Assembly (NCBI GenBank): GCA_016713735.1
Contig: JADJOP010000005.1
Location: 292,710 to 356,709, forward strand
From: Bryobacterales bacterium
GTDB taxonomy: Bacteria; Acidobacteriota; Terriglobia; Bryobacterales; Bryobacteraceae
Length of the DNA stretch: 64,000 bases
Direction: 5' to 3'
Shown: in pieces, positions 18,822 to 27,308 of the stretch
How positions within the stretch are numbered: position 1 is the first letter of the stretch
How the letters are laid out: each line of letters begins with the position of its first letter
Translations under genes and position numbers: made by a program
Notes under the pieces: model-generated
What the model saw: the letters and a program-made list of their open reading frames with translations, nothing else
What the model was told of the DNA's origin: nothing
Databases searched by the model: none

Positions 18822-18840
18822 CAGCTGTTCTCCATCAGCT
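18813..18840. repeat. 14-bp tandem duplication at the trpA/chorismate mutase junction
   Basis: The unit GTTCTCCATCAGCT occurs twice in direct succession (18813-18826 and 18827-18840). On the coding strand each copy holds ATGGAGAAC. The trpA stop overlaps the ATG of the upstream copy (TGATG), and that copy encodes only a four-codon reading frame before a stop; the downstream copy starts the chorismate mutase. Confidence 0.9.
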
Positions 18841-19632
18841 CACCATTCCCGCCTTCAACTCACGCGAAAATTGCTCCAGCTTTGCCTCAAGCTCCGGCCC
18901 TTGCCCGTGCGCCTCCACCAGCCGCACAAACGCGCTGCCCACCACCACGCCATCGGCCAGCTTCGCCGTCTCGCCGGCCTGCTCCGGCTTGGAAATGCCA
19001 AAGCCCACCGCCAGCGGCAGCTTCGTCAGCCCGCGCAACTGCTCCACCAGCGGACCCACCGATGCCGATAGCCGCGCCTGTTCGCCCGTCACGCCTGTCC
19101 GCGATACAAGATACACGAATCCGGAGGAGTGCTCGGCCACCAGCCGCAGCCGCTCCTCGGGCGAGGTCGGCGCGGCCAGAAACACCGTATCCAATCCCGC
19201 CGCCCGCATCGGCGCCACAAACTCGGCCGCCTCTTCCACACTTACGTCCGTCAACAAACAGCCATCCACGCCCGCCGCCTTGGCCTCCGCGGCCAGTTTC
19301 TCAAACCCGTACCGCATCAGCGGATTTAAGTAACTGAACAATAAGATCGGAATGTCGGAATGGGCGCGAATCGCCCGCGCAATCTCCAACACCTTTCGCA
19401 GCGTCGTCCCGGCCGCCAGCGCCCGCTCGCTCGCCTTCATGATCACCGGACCGTCGGCGATCGGGTCGGAAAACGGCACGCCCAGCTCAATCAAATCCAC
19501 GCCGCCGCGCTCCATCGCCGCCACCATCCCCGGCGTCCGCTCGGGCGTTGGATCACCCGCCGTAATGTAGCCAACCAGCACGGACTGCCCCGCCGCCTTC
19601 TTTGTCGCGAATAACTCAGCAATCCGGCTCAC
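18835..19632 (-). CDS. trpA: Tryptophan synthase alpha subunit
   Basis: This 265-residue TIM barrel splits indole-3-glycerol phosphate into indole and glyceraldehyde 3-phosphate. Family motifs are intact: GYITAGDPTPERT, the catalytic Glu in LIELGVPFSDPIADGPVI, ILLFSYLNPLMRYGFEK, the catalytic Asp in GCLLTDVSVEEA, FLAAPTSPEERL, YLVSRTGVTGEQ and the phosphate-binding VGFGISKPEQA and GVVVGSAFV. The start overlaps the trpB stop by four bases. Length is typical. Confidence 0.96.
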   Translation of the reverse strand: MSRIAELFATKKAAGQSVLVGYITAGDPTPERTPGMVAAMERGGVDLIELGVPFSDPIADGPVIMKASERALAAGTTLRKVLEIARAIRAHSDIPILLFSYLNPLMRYGFEKLAAEAKAAGVDGCLLTDVSVEEAAEFVAPMRAAGLDTVFLAAPTSPEERLRLVAEHSSGFVYLVSRTGVTGEQARLSASVGPLVEQLRGLTKLPLAVGFGISKPEQAGETAKLADGVVVGSAFVRLVEAHGQGPELEAKLEQFSRELKAGMVS

Positions 19633-20852
19633 GCGGCCCCTCCCTCTTCTTCGCGGTCCAATTCCGGAAAATTCGCCCGGTAAATATCAATATCCTTGTC
19701 CCCGCGCCCGGAGAGATTCACTAAGTACACCTTGCCCTTCTCACCAGGCGCGCGCCGGATCGCCTCGGCCAGCCCATGCGAACTCTCGAGAGCCGGAATA
19801 ATCCCTTCGGTCCGGCACAATCGCAGCGCCGCCTCCAGCGCCGCCCCGTCCTCGCAATGCGCATAGCTCGCCCGCCCCTGGTCATGCAGCCAGGCATGCT
19901 CCGGACCCACCATCGCGTAATCCAGTCCCGCCGACACCGAATGCGTCAGCATCACCTGCCCGTCCTCGTTCTGCAGCAGGTAACTCCGCGCCCCCTGCAA
20001 CACGCCCGGCGAACCGCCGTCGAACCGCGCCGCATGTTGGCCCGGCATGATCCCTCGCCCGCCCGCCTCCACGCCCACCAGTTCAACCCCCTCATCGGGA
20101 ATGAAGGCATGAAACGCGCCAATCGCGTTGCTGCCCCCGCCCACGCAGGCAAACACCGTGTCCGGCAGCCGACCGATGCGCTCCAACATCTGCTCCCGCG
20201 CCTCCAGTCCAATGCAGCGATGGAAATCGCGCACCATTACCGGATACGGATGCGCCCCCAGCGCCGACCCCAACAGGTAATGCGTCGTCCCGATGTTGGT
20301 CACCCAATCGCGCATTGCTTCGCTGATGGCGTCCTTCAGCGTTTGCGAGCCATACGTCACGCCTACCACCTTCGCGCCCAGCAGCCGCATGCGGAACACG
20401 TTCAACCGCTGCCGCTTCATGTCCTCGGCGCCCATATAGACCACGCACTCCATGCCGAACAGCGCGCACACCGTCGCCGTCGCCACGCCGTGCTGCCCGG
20501 CGCCCGTCTCGGCGATGATCCGCTTCTTGCCCATCCGCCGCGCCAGCAACACCTGCCCCAGGCAGTTGTTGATCTTGTGCGCCCCCGTGTGCAGCAGGTC
20601 TTCGCGCTTCAGGAAAATCCGCGCCCCGCCCAGCGCCTCGCTCAGCCGTTTGGCCTCATAGAGCGCCGTCGGACGCCCCGCGAAGTTGTGCAGCAAATCC
20701 CGCAGCTCCGCTTGAAACGCCGGGTCCTCGCGCGACTCCCGCCACGCCCGCTCCACATCCTCCAGCGGCGCCATCAACGTCTCGGGCACATAGCGCCCGC
20801 CATAGGGACCAAAATGCCCCTGTGCGTCCGGTTCGAAAGTCGTCATCTTCAT
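19629..20852 (-). CDS. trpB: Tryptophan synthase beta subunit
   Basis: The 407-residue PLP enzyme joins indole and serine into tryptophan. The start at 20852 overlaps the trpF stop (ATGA) and begins just before FGPYGGRYVPETL. The PLP lysine is in LLHTGAHKINNC, the catalytic Glu in IAETGAGQHGVATA, and the phosphate site is GGGSNAIG. SVSAGLDYAMVGPEHA and ESSHGLAEA are also typical of TrpB1. It matches the alpha subunit encoded next, so the two form the usual complex. The frame extends upstream to 20972 but that part only overlaps trpF. Confidence 0.96.
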   Translation of the reverse strand: MKMTTFEPDAQGHFGPYGGRYVPETLMAPLEDVERAWRESREDPAFQAELRDLLHNFAGRPTALYEAKRLSEALGGARIFLKREDLLHTGAHKINNCLGQVLLARRMGKKRIIAETGAGQHGVATATVCALFGMECVVYMGAEDMKRQRLNVFRMRLLGAKVVGVTYGSQTLKDAISEAMRDWVTNIGTTHYLLGSALGAHPYPVMVRDFHRCIGLEAREQMLERIGRLPDTVFACVGGGSNAIGAFHAFIPDEGVELVGVEAGGRGIMPGQHAARFDGGSPGVLQGARSYLLQNEDGQVMLTHSVSAGLDYAMVGPEHAWLHDQGRASYAHCEDGAALEAALRLCRTEGIIPALESSHGLAEAIRRAPGEKGKVYLVNLSGRGDKDIDIYRANFPELDREEEGGAA

Positions 20853-21493
20853 TTCGTATTGGTTTCCATCAACGCAAATGCCCCCCGCGCCGCCGCCACA
20901 AACGCTTCTACCTTCGCGCGATCTTTCCTGCCCGGCGCCGATTCCAGCCGCGAACACGCATCCACGCCCCACGGCCGCGCCACCTCGATCGCCCGCGCCA
21001 CGTTGCCGCCATCCAACCCGCCCGCCAACACAATCCGCCGCCGCAGTCCGCGCACCAGCGCCCAGTCAAACGTCGTCCCCGTACCGCCATAGAGCGCCCC
21101 GGCCGGCGCATCGAGTAACCACGCTTCGGGCAGCCCGGTCTCCGGCCCCTCCATCAACTCCCCGGCCCGGAACGCGCCATCCACACTCCGCGCCAGCCAC
21201 GTCCGCACGCCCATCACCGCGGCCTCGCCATGCAGTTGGGCCACATCCAACCGGCACTGCTCGACAACCTCAGCCACCCGCGCCGCGCTCTCATTCACAA
21301 ACACGCCCACGCGTAGAACCGGCTCGCCCGCCTCCGTCACACCCGGCGCCTCATCCACCCACGCGGCCAGCGCCTCCGGCTCCACAAACCGCGGGCTCTT
21401 CGCAAAGAAGTTGAATCCCAGCGCCGTCGCTCCCGCGTCCACCGCCGCGCGCGCATCCTCCACGCTTGTAATGCCGCACACCTTTATGAGCAT
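20849..21493 (-). CDS. trpF: Phosphoribosylanthranilate isomerase
   Basis: This 214-residue TIM barrel catalyses the Amadori step of tryptophan synthesis. It starts LIKVCGITSVEDARAAVDAGATALGFNF, with the catalytic Cys in KVCGIT, and has VGVFVNESA, VAQLHGE, the catalytic Asp in AWLLDAPAGALYGGTGTTFDW, LAGGLDGGNVARAIE and GVDACSRLESAPGRKD, where the family usually has VDVSSGVE (here ACSRLE). It overlaps trpC by ten bases and trpB by four bases, indicating translational coupling. Confidence 0.94.
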   Translation of the reverse strand: MLIKVCGITSVEDARAAVDAGATALGFNFFAKSPRFVEPEALAAWVDEAPGVTEAGEPVLRVGVFVNESAARVAEVVEQCRLDVAQLHGEAAVMGVRTWLARSVDGAFRAGELMEGPETGLPEAWLLDAPAGALYGGTGTTFDWALVRGLRRRIVLAGGLDGGNVARAIEVARPWGVDACSRLESAPGRKDRAKVEAFVAAARGAFALMETNTK

Positions 21494-22272
21494 GTCAGAG
21501 CCCGCAGCGATGCCACCGGGTCCTCCGCCTTCATCAGGTGCTCCCCCACCAGAAACGCTTGATACCCCGCGCCCATCAGCATCCGCACATCGTCCACCGA
21601 ATGAATTCCGCTCTCGCTCACCCGCACCAGCCCCTTCGGAATCCGCGACGCCAGCTTGATCGACGTCTCCAGCCGCACCTCAAACGTGTTCAGGTCGCGG
21701 TTGTTCACACCCAAAATCTCCGCTCCCGAACCAAGCGCCCGCTCCAACTCCTCGCCGTCGTGCACTTCCACCAGCGCATCCACGCCAAAGCGCGCCGCCA
21801 GCTCACGGAACCGCCGCATCTCCTCCACCGTCAGCAGCGCCGCGATCAGCAGAATTGCATCCGCCCCCGCCGCCGCCGCTTCCAGCACATGCCGCTCGTC
21901 GATGGTGAAATCCTTGCGCAACACCGGCAGCTTCGTGTGCTCACGCGCCGCCTGCATGTCGGCCAGCGAGCCCTGAAAAAACTGCTCATCGGTCAACACC
22001 GACATCGCCGCCGCCCCGCCCCGCGCATACAACTCCGCGATCTCCGCCGCATCATAGTCCGCATGCAGCACACCCTTGCTCGGCGACGCTTTCTTCGCTT
22101 CGGCAATGATGGCCGGCCGCTTTGCCCGCAGCGCCCGCGCAAAGCCTCGCCGCCCAGGCTTTCGTGCCTCGGCCTCGCGCTCCAACGCCGCAACGTCCCA
22201 CTCGCGCGCCGCTAATTCAGCGCGCTTGTGATCCGCAATTCGCGACAATATGCCCGGTACGGTCTGCAACAT
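21484..22272 (-). CDS. trpC: Indole-3-glycerol phosphate synthase
   Basis: The 262-residue barrel enzyme makes indole-3-glycerol phosphate. It contains IIAEAKKASPSKGVL, MSVLTDEQFFQGSL, LPVLRKDFTIDERHVLEA (catalytic Lys in RKDF), ADAILLIAALL, DALVEVHDGEELERAL, LGVNNRDLNTFEV, RVSESGIHSVDDV and FLVGEHLM. The ATG at 22272 has GGGAGA nine bases upstream and starts the usual QTVPGILSRI helix. It is the first gene of the aromatic operon. trpE, trpG and trpD are not in this window. Confidence 0.95.
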   Translation of the reverse strand: MLQTVPGILSRIADHKRAELAAREWDVAALEREAEARKPGRRGFARALRAKRPAIIAEAKKASPSKGVLHADYDAAEIAELYARGGAAAMSVLTDEQFFQGSLADMQAAREHTKLPVLRKDFTIDERHVLEAAAAGADAILLIAALLTVEEMRRFRELAARFGVDALVEVHDGEELERALGSGAEILGVNNRDLNTFEVRLETSIKLASRIPKGLVRVSESGIHSVDDVRMLMGAGYQAFLVGEHLMKAEDPVASLRALTCS

Positions 22273-22364
22273 GAGGGGAATCTCCCATGCTAACAAATGC
22301 CGCGGGCTCGCCATCCTGCCAACCCGGAGCGCCGCCGTTATATCATGCCCCCGGACGGACCATC

Positions 22365-24443
22365 ATGCCTCACTCATTCCCCCCCTCTTCCCGCATCCCC
22401 CGACGCTCGATCCTGCAAACGTTCGCCGCGCTAGGCGCCGCCTCGCCCGCCTTCCCGCAAGGCCGCCAGGGCCCCAACCTCTCCAAGGCCCTTCCTGAAG
22501 GCGTCACCCCCGGCTCCGCTCTCCTCGCCGCCGGCTGCCTCGACGTCACCCAAGCCCCCTACCTCGCCGACCCCTCCGGCAAGCGCGACGCCACCGCCGC
22601 CATCCAGCGCGCCGTCAACGACGCCCGCGACCACCAGCTCGTCTGCTTCTTCCCCACCGGCACCTACCTCCTCTCGGACACCATCTCCTGCCAGCAGCCC
22701 GTTGAGAAAGCCGCCAAACCCCGCTTCACCGACGGCATGCGCCAATCCTATTGGGACATCCCCAACCGCACCTGCATCCTCATCGGCTCCACCGCCGGCC
22801 GCCGCCCCGTGCTGAAGCTCGCCCCCACCGCCAAGGGCTTCGACGACCCCGCCAAGCCCAAGAACCTCGTCCACATCTGGGCTCAAACGCGCAACGACGC
22901 TCCCGGCAAGGAAGAGCCCGAGTGGGGCAAGGAGCAGCCCAACATCTCCTTCGGCCACACCTTCCGCGGCATCGACATCGATGTGCGCGGCCACGCGGGC
23001 GCGGTCGGCATCCGCCACACCGGTTCGCAAGGCGCCACCATGCTCGACGTCCGCATCCTCGCCGAAGGCGCCTACGCCGGCATGAACAACTGTCCCGGCC
23101 AGGGCGGCGGCACCTACAACATCGAAGTCATCGGCGGCCAGTATGGCCTGCTCTCCGGCCCCGAATGCCGCTTCCCGATGCTCGCCGCCTGCGTCTTCGA
23201 AGGCCAGACCACAGCCCCCGTCAGCCACGCCTCGCAAAGCCCGCCCATGCTGCTCGTCGGCTGCCGCATCGACACCTCCGCCCCCGCCGCCATCGACCTC
23301 ACCAAGAACCCCGCCCTCACCGCCGTCAGCCTCGTCGATTGCGTCATCCGCCTGCGTAAACCAGGCCGCGTCTTCGCCGTCCACGGCCGCGAAAACCTCT
23401 TCCTCGAAGACTGCTTCGTCCAAGGCGCCATCGCCGCGCGCGAAGGCGGCGCCAGCATTCCCCAACCCGAGCGCTGGACCAAGGTCACACGCTACGTCGC
23501 CGCCGTCGCCAAGTCCGCCATCTGCCGCAACGGCGAGGTCACCACCGAAGGCGAAGTCGCCGAATGGTCCGCCACCCCTGCCGCGCCTGACTACGCCGCC
23601 CTCCACGCCCGCCACTGGAGCCGCACGCCTTCCTTTGAAGACCGCGACGCCGTCAACGTGCGCAGCCTCGGCGCCAAGGGCGACGGCACAACCGACGACA
23701 CCGCCGCCCTTGAAGCCGCTCTCGCCAAAGGCGGCAAGCTCTTCCTGCCGCGCGGCATCTACCGCGTCAGCAAGCCGCTCGCCCTCCGCGCCGGCACGGC
23801 CCTCTTCGGCCTCCATCGCTCACTCGCTTCTCTCCGCTTCGACGGCCTCGACCCCGAACGCCCCGTCGCCACCATGCCCGACGACCCCGCCGCCCAAGTC
23901 AGCTTCACCTTCGTCTCCCTCGGCGGCCTCGTCGATTGGACCGCCGGCCGTGGCCTCGTCTTCCTCTCCCCCGCCGTCCTTCGCATTCGCGGCAACGGCG
24001 GCGGACGCTTCTGCGGCGTCACCGGCATCGGCCGCGGCTTCCGCGTCGACGGCACCCGCGAGCGCGTCGCCTTCTACTCCCTCAACGTCGAACGCATCCG
24101 CACCAACCCGCAATCGGAGATCCGCAACGCCCGCAACGTCCGCATCTATTACCTAAAGGTCGAAGCCGCCCCGCACGGCTACGGCGTCGGCGTCGCCGAA
24201 GGCACCGGCAACACGCCCCTCGGCATCACCGATTCCCGCGACATCCGCCTCTACGGCGTCAACGGCAACGTCGTGACAGCCGAAAAGCGCCCCATGATCG
24301 ACATCACGAATTCAGACCAAATCCTCGTTTTTCACGCGAAATCGTTCAAGACCGGCGACTTCGCCCAAATCCGTGAAACCCGCGCCGGCAAGAGCGTCGA
24401 AATCCCATCCGACCGCGCCGCCGCCCTGCTCATCCGCGACTAA
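22365..24443 (+). CDS. Exported pectate-lyase-like right-handed beta-helix protein
   Basis: From ATG 22365 the 692-residue product has an Arg-Arg export signal (IPRRSILQTFAALGAASPAFPQG). Two copies of the pectate-lyase-3 entry motif are visible: DPSGKRDATAAIQRAVNDARD with VCFFPTGTYLLSDTI near residue 55, and NVRSLGAKGDGTTDDTAALEAALAKGGKLFLPRGIYRVSKPL near residue 430. Between and after them are irregular beta-helix coils (GIDIDVRGHAGAVGI, VIGGQYGLLSG, ITDSRDIRLYGVNGN). Such proteins bind or cut acidic polysaccharide. No catalytic triad can be assigned with confidence. It is followed nine bases later by an enolase-superfamily gene, which fits uptake and breakdown of an acidic sugar. Confidence 0.8.
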   Translation: MPHSFPPSSRIPRRSILQTFAALGAASPAFPQGRQGPNLSKALPEGVTPGSALLAAGCLDVTQAPYLADPSGKRDATAAIQRAVNDARDHQLVCFFPTGTYLLSDTISCQQPVEKAAKPRFTDGMRQSYWDIPNRTCILIGSTAGRRPVLKLAPTAKGFDDPAKPKNLVHIWAQTRNDAPGKEEPEWGKEQPNISFGHTFRGIDIDVRGHAGAVGIRHTGSQGATMLDVRILAEGAYAGMNNCPGQGGGTYNIEVIGGQYGLLSGPECRFPMLAACVFEGQTTAPVSHASQSPPMLLVGCRIDTSAPAAIDLTKNPALTAVSLVDCVIRLRKPGRVFAVHGRENLFLEDCFVQGAIAAREGGASIPQPERWTKVTRYVAAVAKSAICRNGEVTTEGEVAEWSATPAAPDYAALHARHWSRTPSFEDRDAVNVRSLGAKGDGTTDDTAALEAALAKGGKLFLPRGIYRVSKPLALRAGTALFGLHRSLASLRFDGLDPERPVATMPDDPAAQVSFTFVSLGGLVDWTAGRGLVFLSPAVLRIRGNGGGRFCGVTGIGRGFRVDGTRERVAFYSLNVERIRTNPQSEIRNARNVRIYYLKVEAAPHGYGVGVAEGTGNTPLGITDSRDIRLYGVNGNVVTAEKRPMIDITNSDQILVFHAKSFKTGDFAQIRETRAGKSVEIPSDRAAALLIRD

Positions 24444-24452
24444 GGAGCCCTC

Positions 24453-25685
24453 ATGTTGAACCGCCGTCAATGGATGATCCGCGCCCTCCACCTCCCCGCC
24501 GGAGCCTGGATGGCCCGCTACAACTCCCTCACCGCCCAGGACCGCCGCAAGGTCAAAATCACCGCCATCAAGGCCATGCAGGTGAAAGGCATCGCCGGCA
24601 ACTGCCTCATCCGCGTCGAAACCGACTCCGGCCTCACCGGCTATGGCGAAGCCGGCGCCACCGGCCCCATCGCACGCGCCCGCATCCAACAGATCACCAG
24701 CACCGGCATGCTCCTCGGCCAGGACCCGCTCTCCATCGAGAAACACTTTCACGAGATGACCACGCGGATGTACACCTACCGCCCGCACATCCCCACCATC
24801 TCCGGCATCGACATCGCCCTCTGGGATCTCGCCGGCAAAATCACCGGCCAGCCCGTCAACTACCTCCTCGGCGGCCCCTTCCGCGACACCATCCAGCTCT
24901 ACTCCCACGGTGGCGGCACAAATCCCCTCGACCCCGCCGCCTGCCGCGCCTGGGTCGATCGCGTCAAGGCCGCTCCCGAAGGCTTCACGGCGTTCAAGGT
25001 TGTGTTCTCCCGCATCGCCGGCATTCAAGGCTTCCGCGAATCGGTCACCCTCAGCCCCGAACAGGTCCGCCGCGTCGAGCGCGCCATGCGCAATCTCAAG
25101 GAGGCCGCCGGCGACTCCATCGACATCGCCCTCCACTGCCACGGCGAGATGGATGTGCCCAGCTCCATCCAAGTCGCCAAGGCCATCGAACCGTACAATC
25201 CCCTCTTTTACGAAGACCCCATGCAGGTCCTCTTCAGCGATGGCTGGCGCGCCCTGCGCCGCTCCACCCGCCTCACCATCCTCACCGGCGAAAAGCTCGA
25301 ACTCCTGCGCGAGTTCCGCGAGTTCATCGACGCCCAGGTCACCGACATCATCCACCCCGACCTCGCCTTCTCCGGCGGCCTCACCGGCACCAAGAAGATC
25401 GCCGAATACGCCCAAACCTGCCGCATCCCCGTCGCCCTTCACAACGTCGGCAGCCTCATCCTCTGCTACGCCAGCGCCCATTTCGGCTCGGCCATTCACA
25501 ACTTCTACCGCTCCGAATCCGCCCTCGGCCGCCCCAACGGCGCCATTGAAAAAATGTCCGCCGCCGGAGCGCCCACCGTGAAGAACAGCCACCTCACCGT
25601 GCCCACCGCCCCCGGCCTCGGCTTCGTGCCCAATGAAGAGTTCCTCAAGACGCAACTCGAACCCGGCGAGCCCTTCTGGAGCTGA
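24453..25685 (+). CDS. Mandelate racemase / galactonate dehydratase-like enolase-superfamily protein
   Basis: The 410-residue protein has an N-terminal Arg-Arg segment (LNRRQWMIRALHLPAGAWMA) that may be an export signal, then the enolase-superfamily capping domain (ITAIKAMQV, TGYGEAGATG) and barrel (SGIDIALWDLAGKITGQPVNYLLGG). Expected active-site positions are ALHCHGEMD, FYEDPM, TGEKL and the general-base His in ALHNVGS, as in D-galactonate dehydratases. The usual first metal-ligand Asp of the DFHG-like motif is replaced by His (LHCHG). This is the dehydratase subgroup by architecture, but the substrate is unknown. The neighbours (beta-helix protein, sulfatases) suggest a sugar acid from sulfated polysaccharide. 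Confidence 0.82.
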   Translation: MLNRRQWMIRALHLPAGAWMARYNSLTAQDRRKVKITAIKAMQVKGIAGNCLIRVETDSGLTGYGEAGATGPIARARIQQITSTGMLLGQDPLSIEKHFHEMTTRMYTYRPHIPTISGIDIALWDLAGKITGQPVNYLLGGPFRDTIQLYSHGGGTNPLDPAACRAWVDRVKAAPEGFTAFKVVFSRIAGIQGFRESVTLSPEQVRRVERAMRNLKEAAGDSIDIALHCHGEMDVPSSIQVAKAIEPYNPLFYEDPMQVLFSDGWRALRRSTRLTILTGEKLELLREFREFIDAQVTDIIHPDLAFSGGLTGTKKIAEYAQTCRIPVALHNVGSLILCYASAHFGSAIHNFYRSESALGRPNGAIEKMSAAGAPTVKNSHLTVPTAPGLGFVPNEEFLKTQLEPGEPFWS

Positions 25686-25739
25686 CGCGCCACCGCGCCG
25701 CACACCCCTCACCTCTGCCCCTTGATATGCTGCTAAGCG

Positions 25740-27308
25740 ATGAACCGCCGCAGCTTTCTTTCCACGTCGCTTACCAGCGCCCCCGCCATCATCTCCGCCC
25801 ACTCGCTCCGCGCCGCCGCCTCCACCAAGCCCAACATCATCTGGATCATCGGCGAGGACATGGGCAAACAACTCGGTTGCTATGGCCAGCCCGAGGTCCG
25901 CACGCCCAACCTCGACCGTCTCGCCAGTGAAGGCGTCCGCTTCGACCACTGTTTCACCACCGCCCCCGTCTGCTCAGCCTCGCGCTCCGGCTTCAACACC
26001 GGCGTCTATCAAATCCACTCCGGCGCTCACAACCACCGCTCCCATCGCAAAGACGGCTTCCGCCTCCCCGCCGGCATCGAACTCATCTCCCACCGCATGC
26101 AGCGCGCCGGCTACTACACCACCAACGTCCGCAAGATCACCGACAAGGTCGCTGCCTCCGGCAAAACCGACTACAACTTCACCGTCGAAAACGCCTGGGA
26201 TGGCCCCCACTGGAGCGGCCGCAAGCCCGGCCAGCCCGTCTACGCCCAGGTCAATTTCACCGCGCCCCACAAAGGGCCGCAGTTCCCCCGCGCACGCCGC
26301 GAAAACAAGTACCTCGTTGATCCCGCCAAAGTCGCCCTGCCCCCCTACTGGCCCGATCACCCCACCGTCCGCGACGAATACGCCAACTTCCTCGACGCCG
26401 TCAACCTGCTCGACTCCGACGTCGGCGTCCTCTGGCAGCAGATGAAGAACGACGGCCTGCTCGACAACGCCCTCGTCTTCTTCTTCGGCGACAACGGCCG
26501 CTGCCTCATCCGCGGCAAGCAGTGGCTCTACGATTCTGGCATCAGCGTCCCCATGATCGCCTGGGCCTCCGGCGACGCCGCCAAAGCGCTCAACCTCCGC
26601 GGCGGCCAGGTCCGCAACGATCTCTGCATCTCTCTCGACATCAACGCCACCTCGCTCGCCGCCGCCGGCATCGAAACACCCAAGCCCTTCCACGGCCGCC
26701 CGCTCTTCGGCTCCGCCGCCCGCCCGCGCCAGGAAATCTACGCCGCCCGCGACCGCTGCGACATGACCGTCGACCGCATCCGCTGCGTCCGCACCGCGCG
26801 CCACAAGCTCATCCGCAACTTCATGCCCGAGCGCCCCTACACGCAGTACAACCAGTACATCGAAACCAGCTACCCCACGCTCGGCGTGATGAAGGAACTC
26901 CATGCGGCCGGCAAGCTCAACGCCACCCAGTCGCTCTTCATGGCCCCGCGCAAGCCCGACTTCGAACTCTACGACGTGCAAGCCGACCCGCACGAAGTGA
27001 ACAACCTCGCCGGCATGCCGGCCCACAAGAAGGTGCAGGCCGAACTTACCGCCAAGCTCGACAAGTGGCTCGTCGACATCGACGACAAAGGCCGCTTCCC
27101 CGAAGATCCCAAGGCCGCGGATTGTAACGGAGCGCCCCGCGTCAGTCGCAGCCACCACGCGCGAAGCGCCCGTCACGCCGCCCTACGCACCGCCCCCCTC
27201 ACTTCTGAAACGCCGGATTGTACTTCCCCTGCTCGGCAAACCCGCCCAGCTCCGGCCGCATCGGCGAATGCCGCGGATAGCTATCCCACACATCGCCCTT
27301 GCCCGTAA
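25740..27308 (+). CDS. Exported sulfatase (formylglycine type)
   Basis: An Arg-Arg signal (NRRSFLSTSLTSAPAIISAHS) precedes an alkaline-phosphatase-fold sulfatase: NIIWIIGEDMG, TPNLDRLASEGVRFDHCF, the formylglycine motif CSASRSGFNTG (C-x-A-x-R), NFTAPHKGP and FFFGDNGRCLIRGKQWLYDSG. It would hydrolyse sulfate esters outside the cytoplasm after conversion of the Cys. The conserved part ends near DDKGRFPEDPKAA (about 27120). The last 60 residues are Arg/Ala/Ser/His-rich and run antisense into the convergent sulfatase for 110 bp, so the true end is probably about 27130 and a stop may have been lost by an indel. Confidence 0.88.
   Translation: MNRRSFLSTSLTSAPAIISAHSLRAAASTKPNIIWIIGEDMGKQLGCYGQPEVRTPNLDRLASEGVRFDHCFTTAPVCSASRSGFNTGVYQIHSGAHNHRSHRKDGFRLPAGIELISHRMQRAGYYTTNVRKITDKVAASGKTDYNFTVENAWDGPHWSGRKPGQPVYAQVNFTAPHKGPQFPRARRENKYLVDPAKVALPPYWPDHPTVRDEYANFLDAVNLLDSDVGVLWQQMKNDGLLDNALVFFFGDNGRCLIRGKQWLYDSGISVPMIAWASGDAAKALNLRGGQVRNDLCISLDINATSLAAAGIETPKPFHGRPLFGSAARPRQEIYAARDRCDMTVDRIRCVRTARHKLIRNFMPERPYTQYNQYIETSYPTLGVMKELHAAGKLNATQSLFMAPRKPDFELYDVQADPHEVNNLAGMPAHKKVQAELTAKLDKWLVDIDDKGRFPEDPKAADCNGAPRVSRSHHARSARHAALRTAPLTSETPDCTSPARQTRPAPAASANAADSYPTHRPCP

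Noticed and set aside
24312..25949. 545-residue open frame on the minus strand
   Set aside because: Antisense shadow of the enolase-superfamily gene, with typical Gly/Ala/Val/Asp bias.
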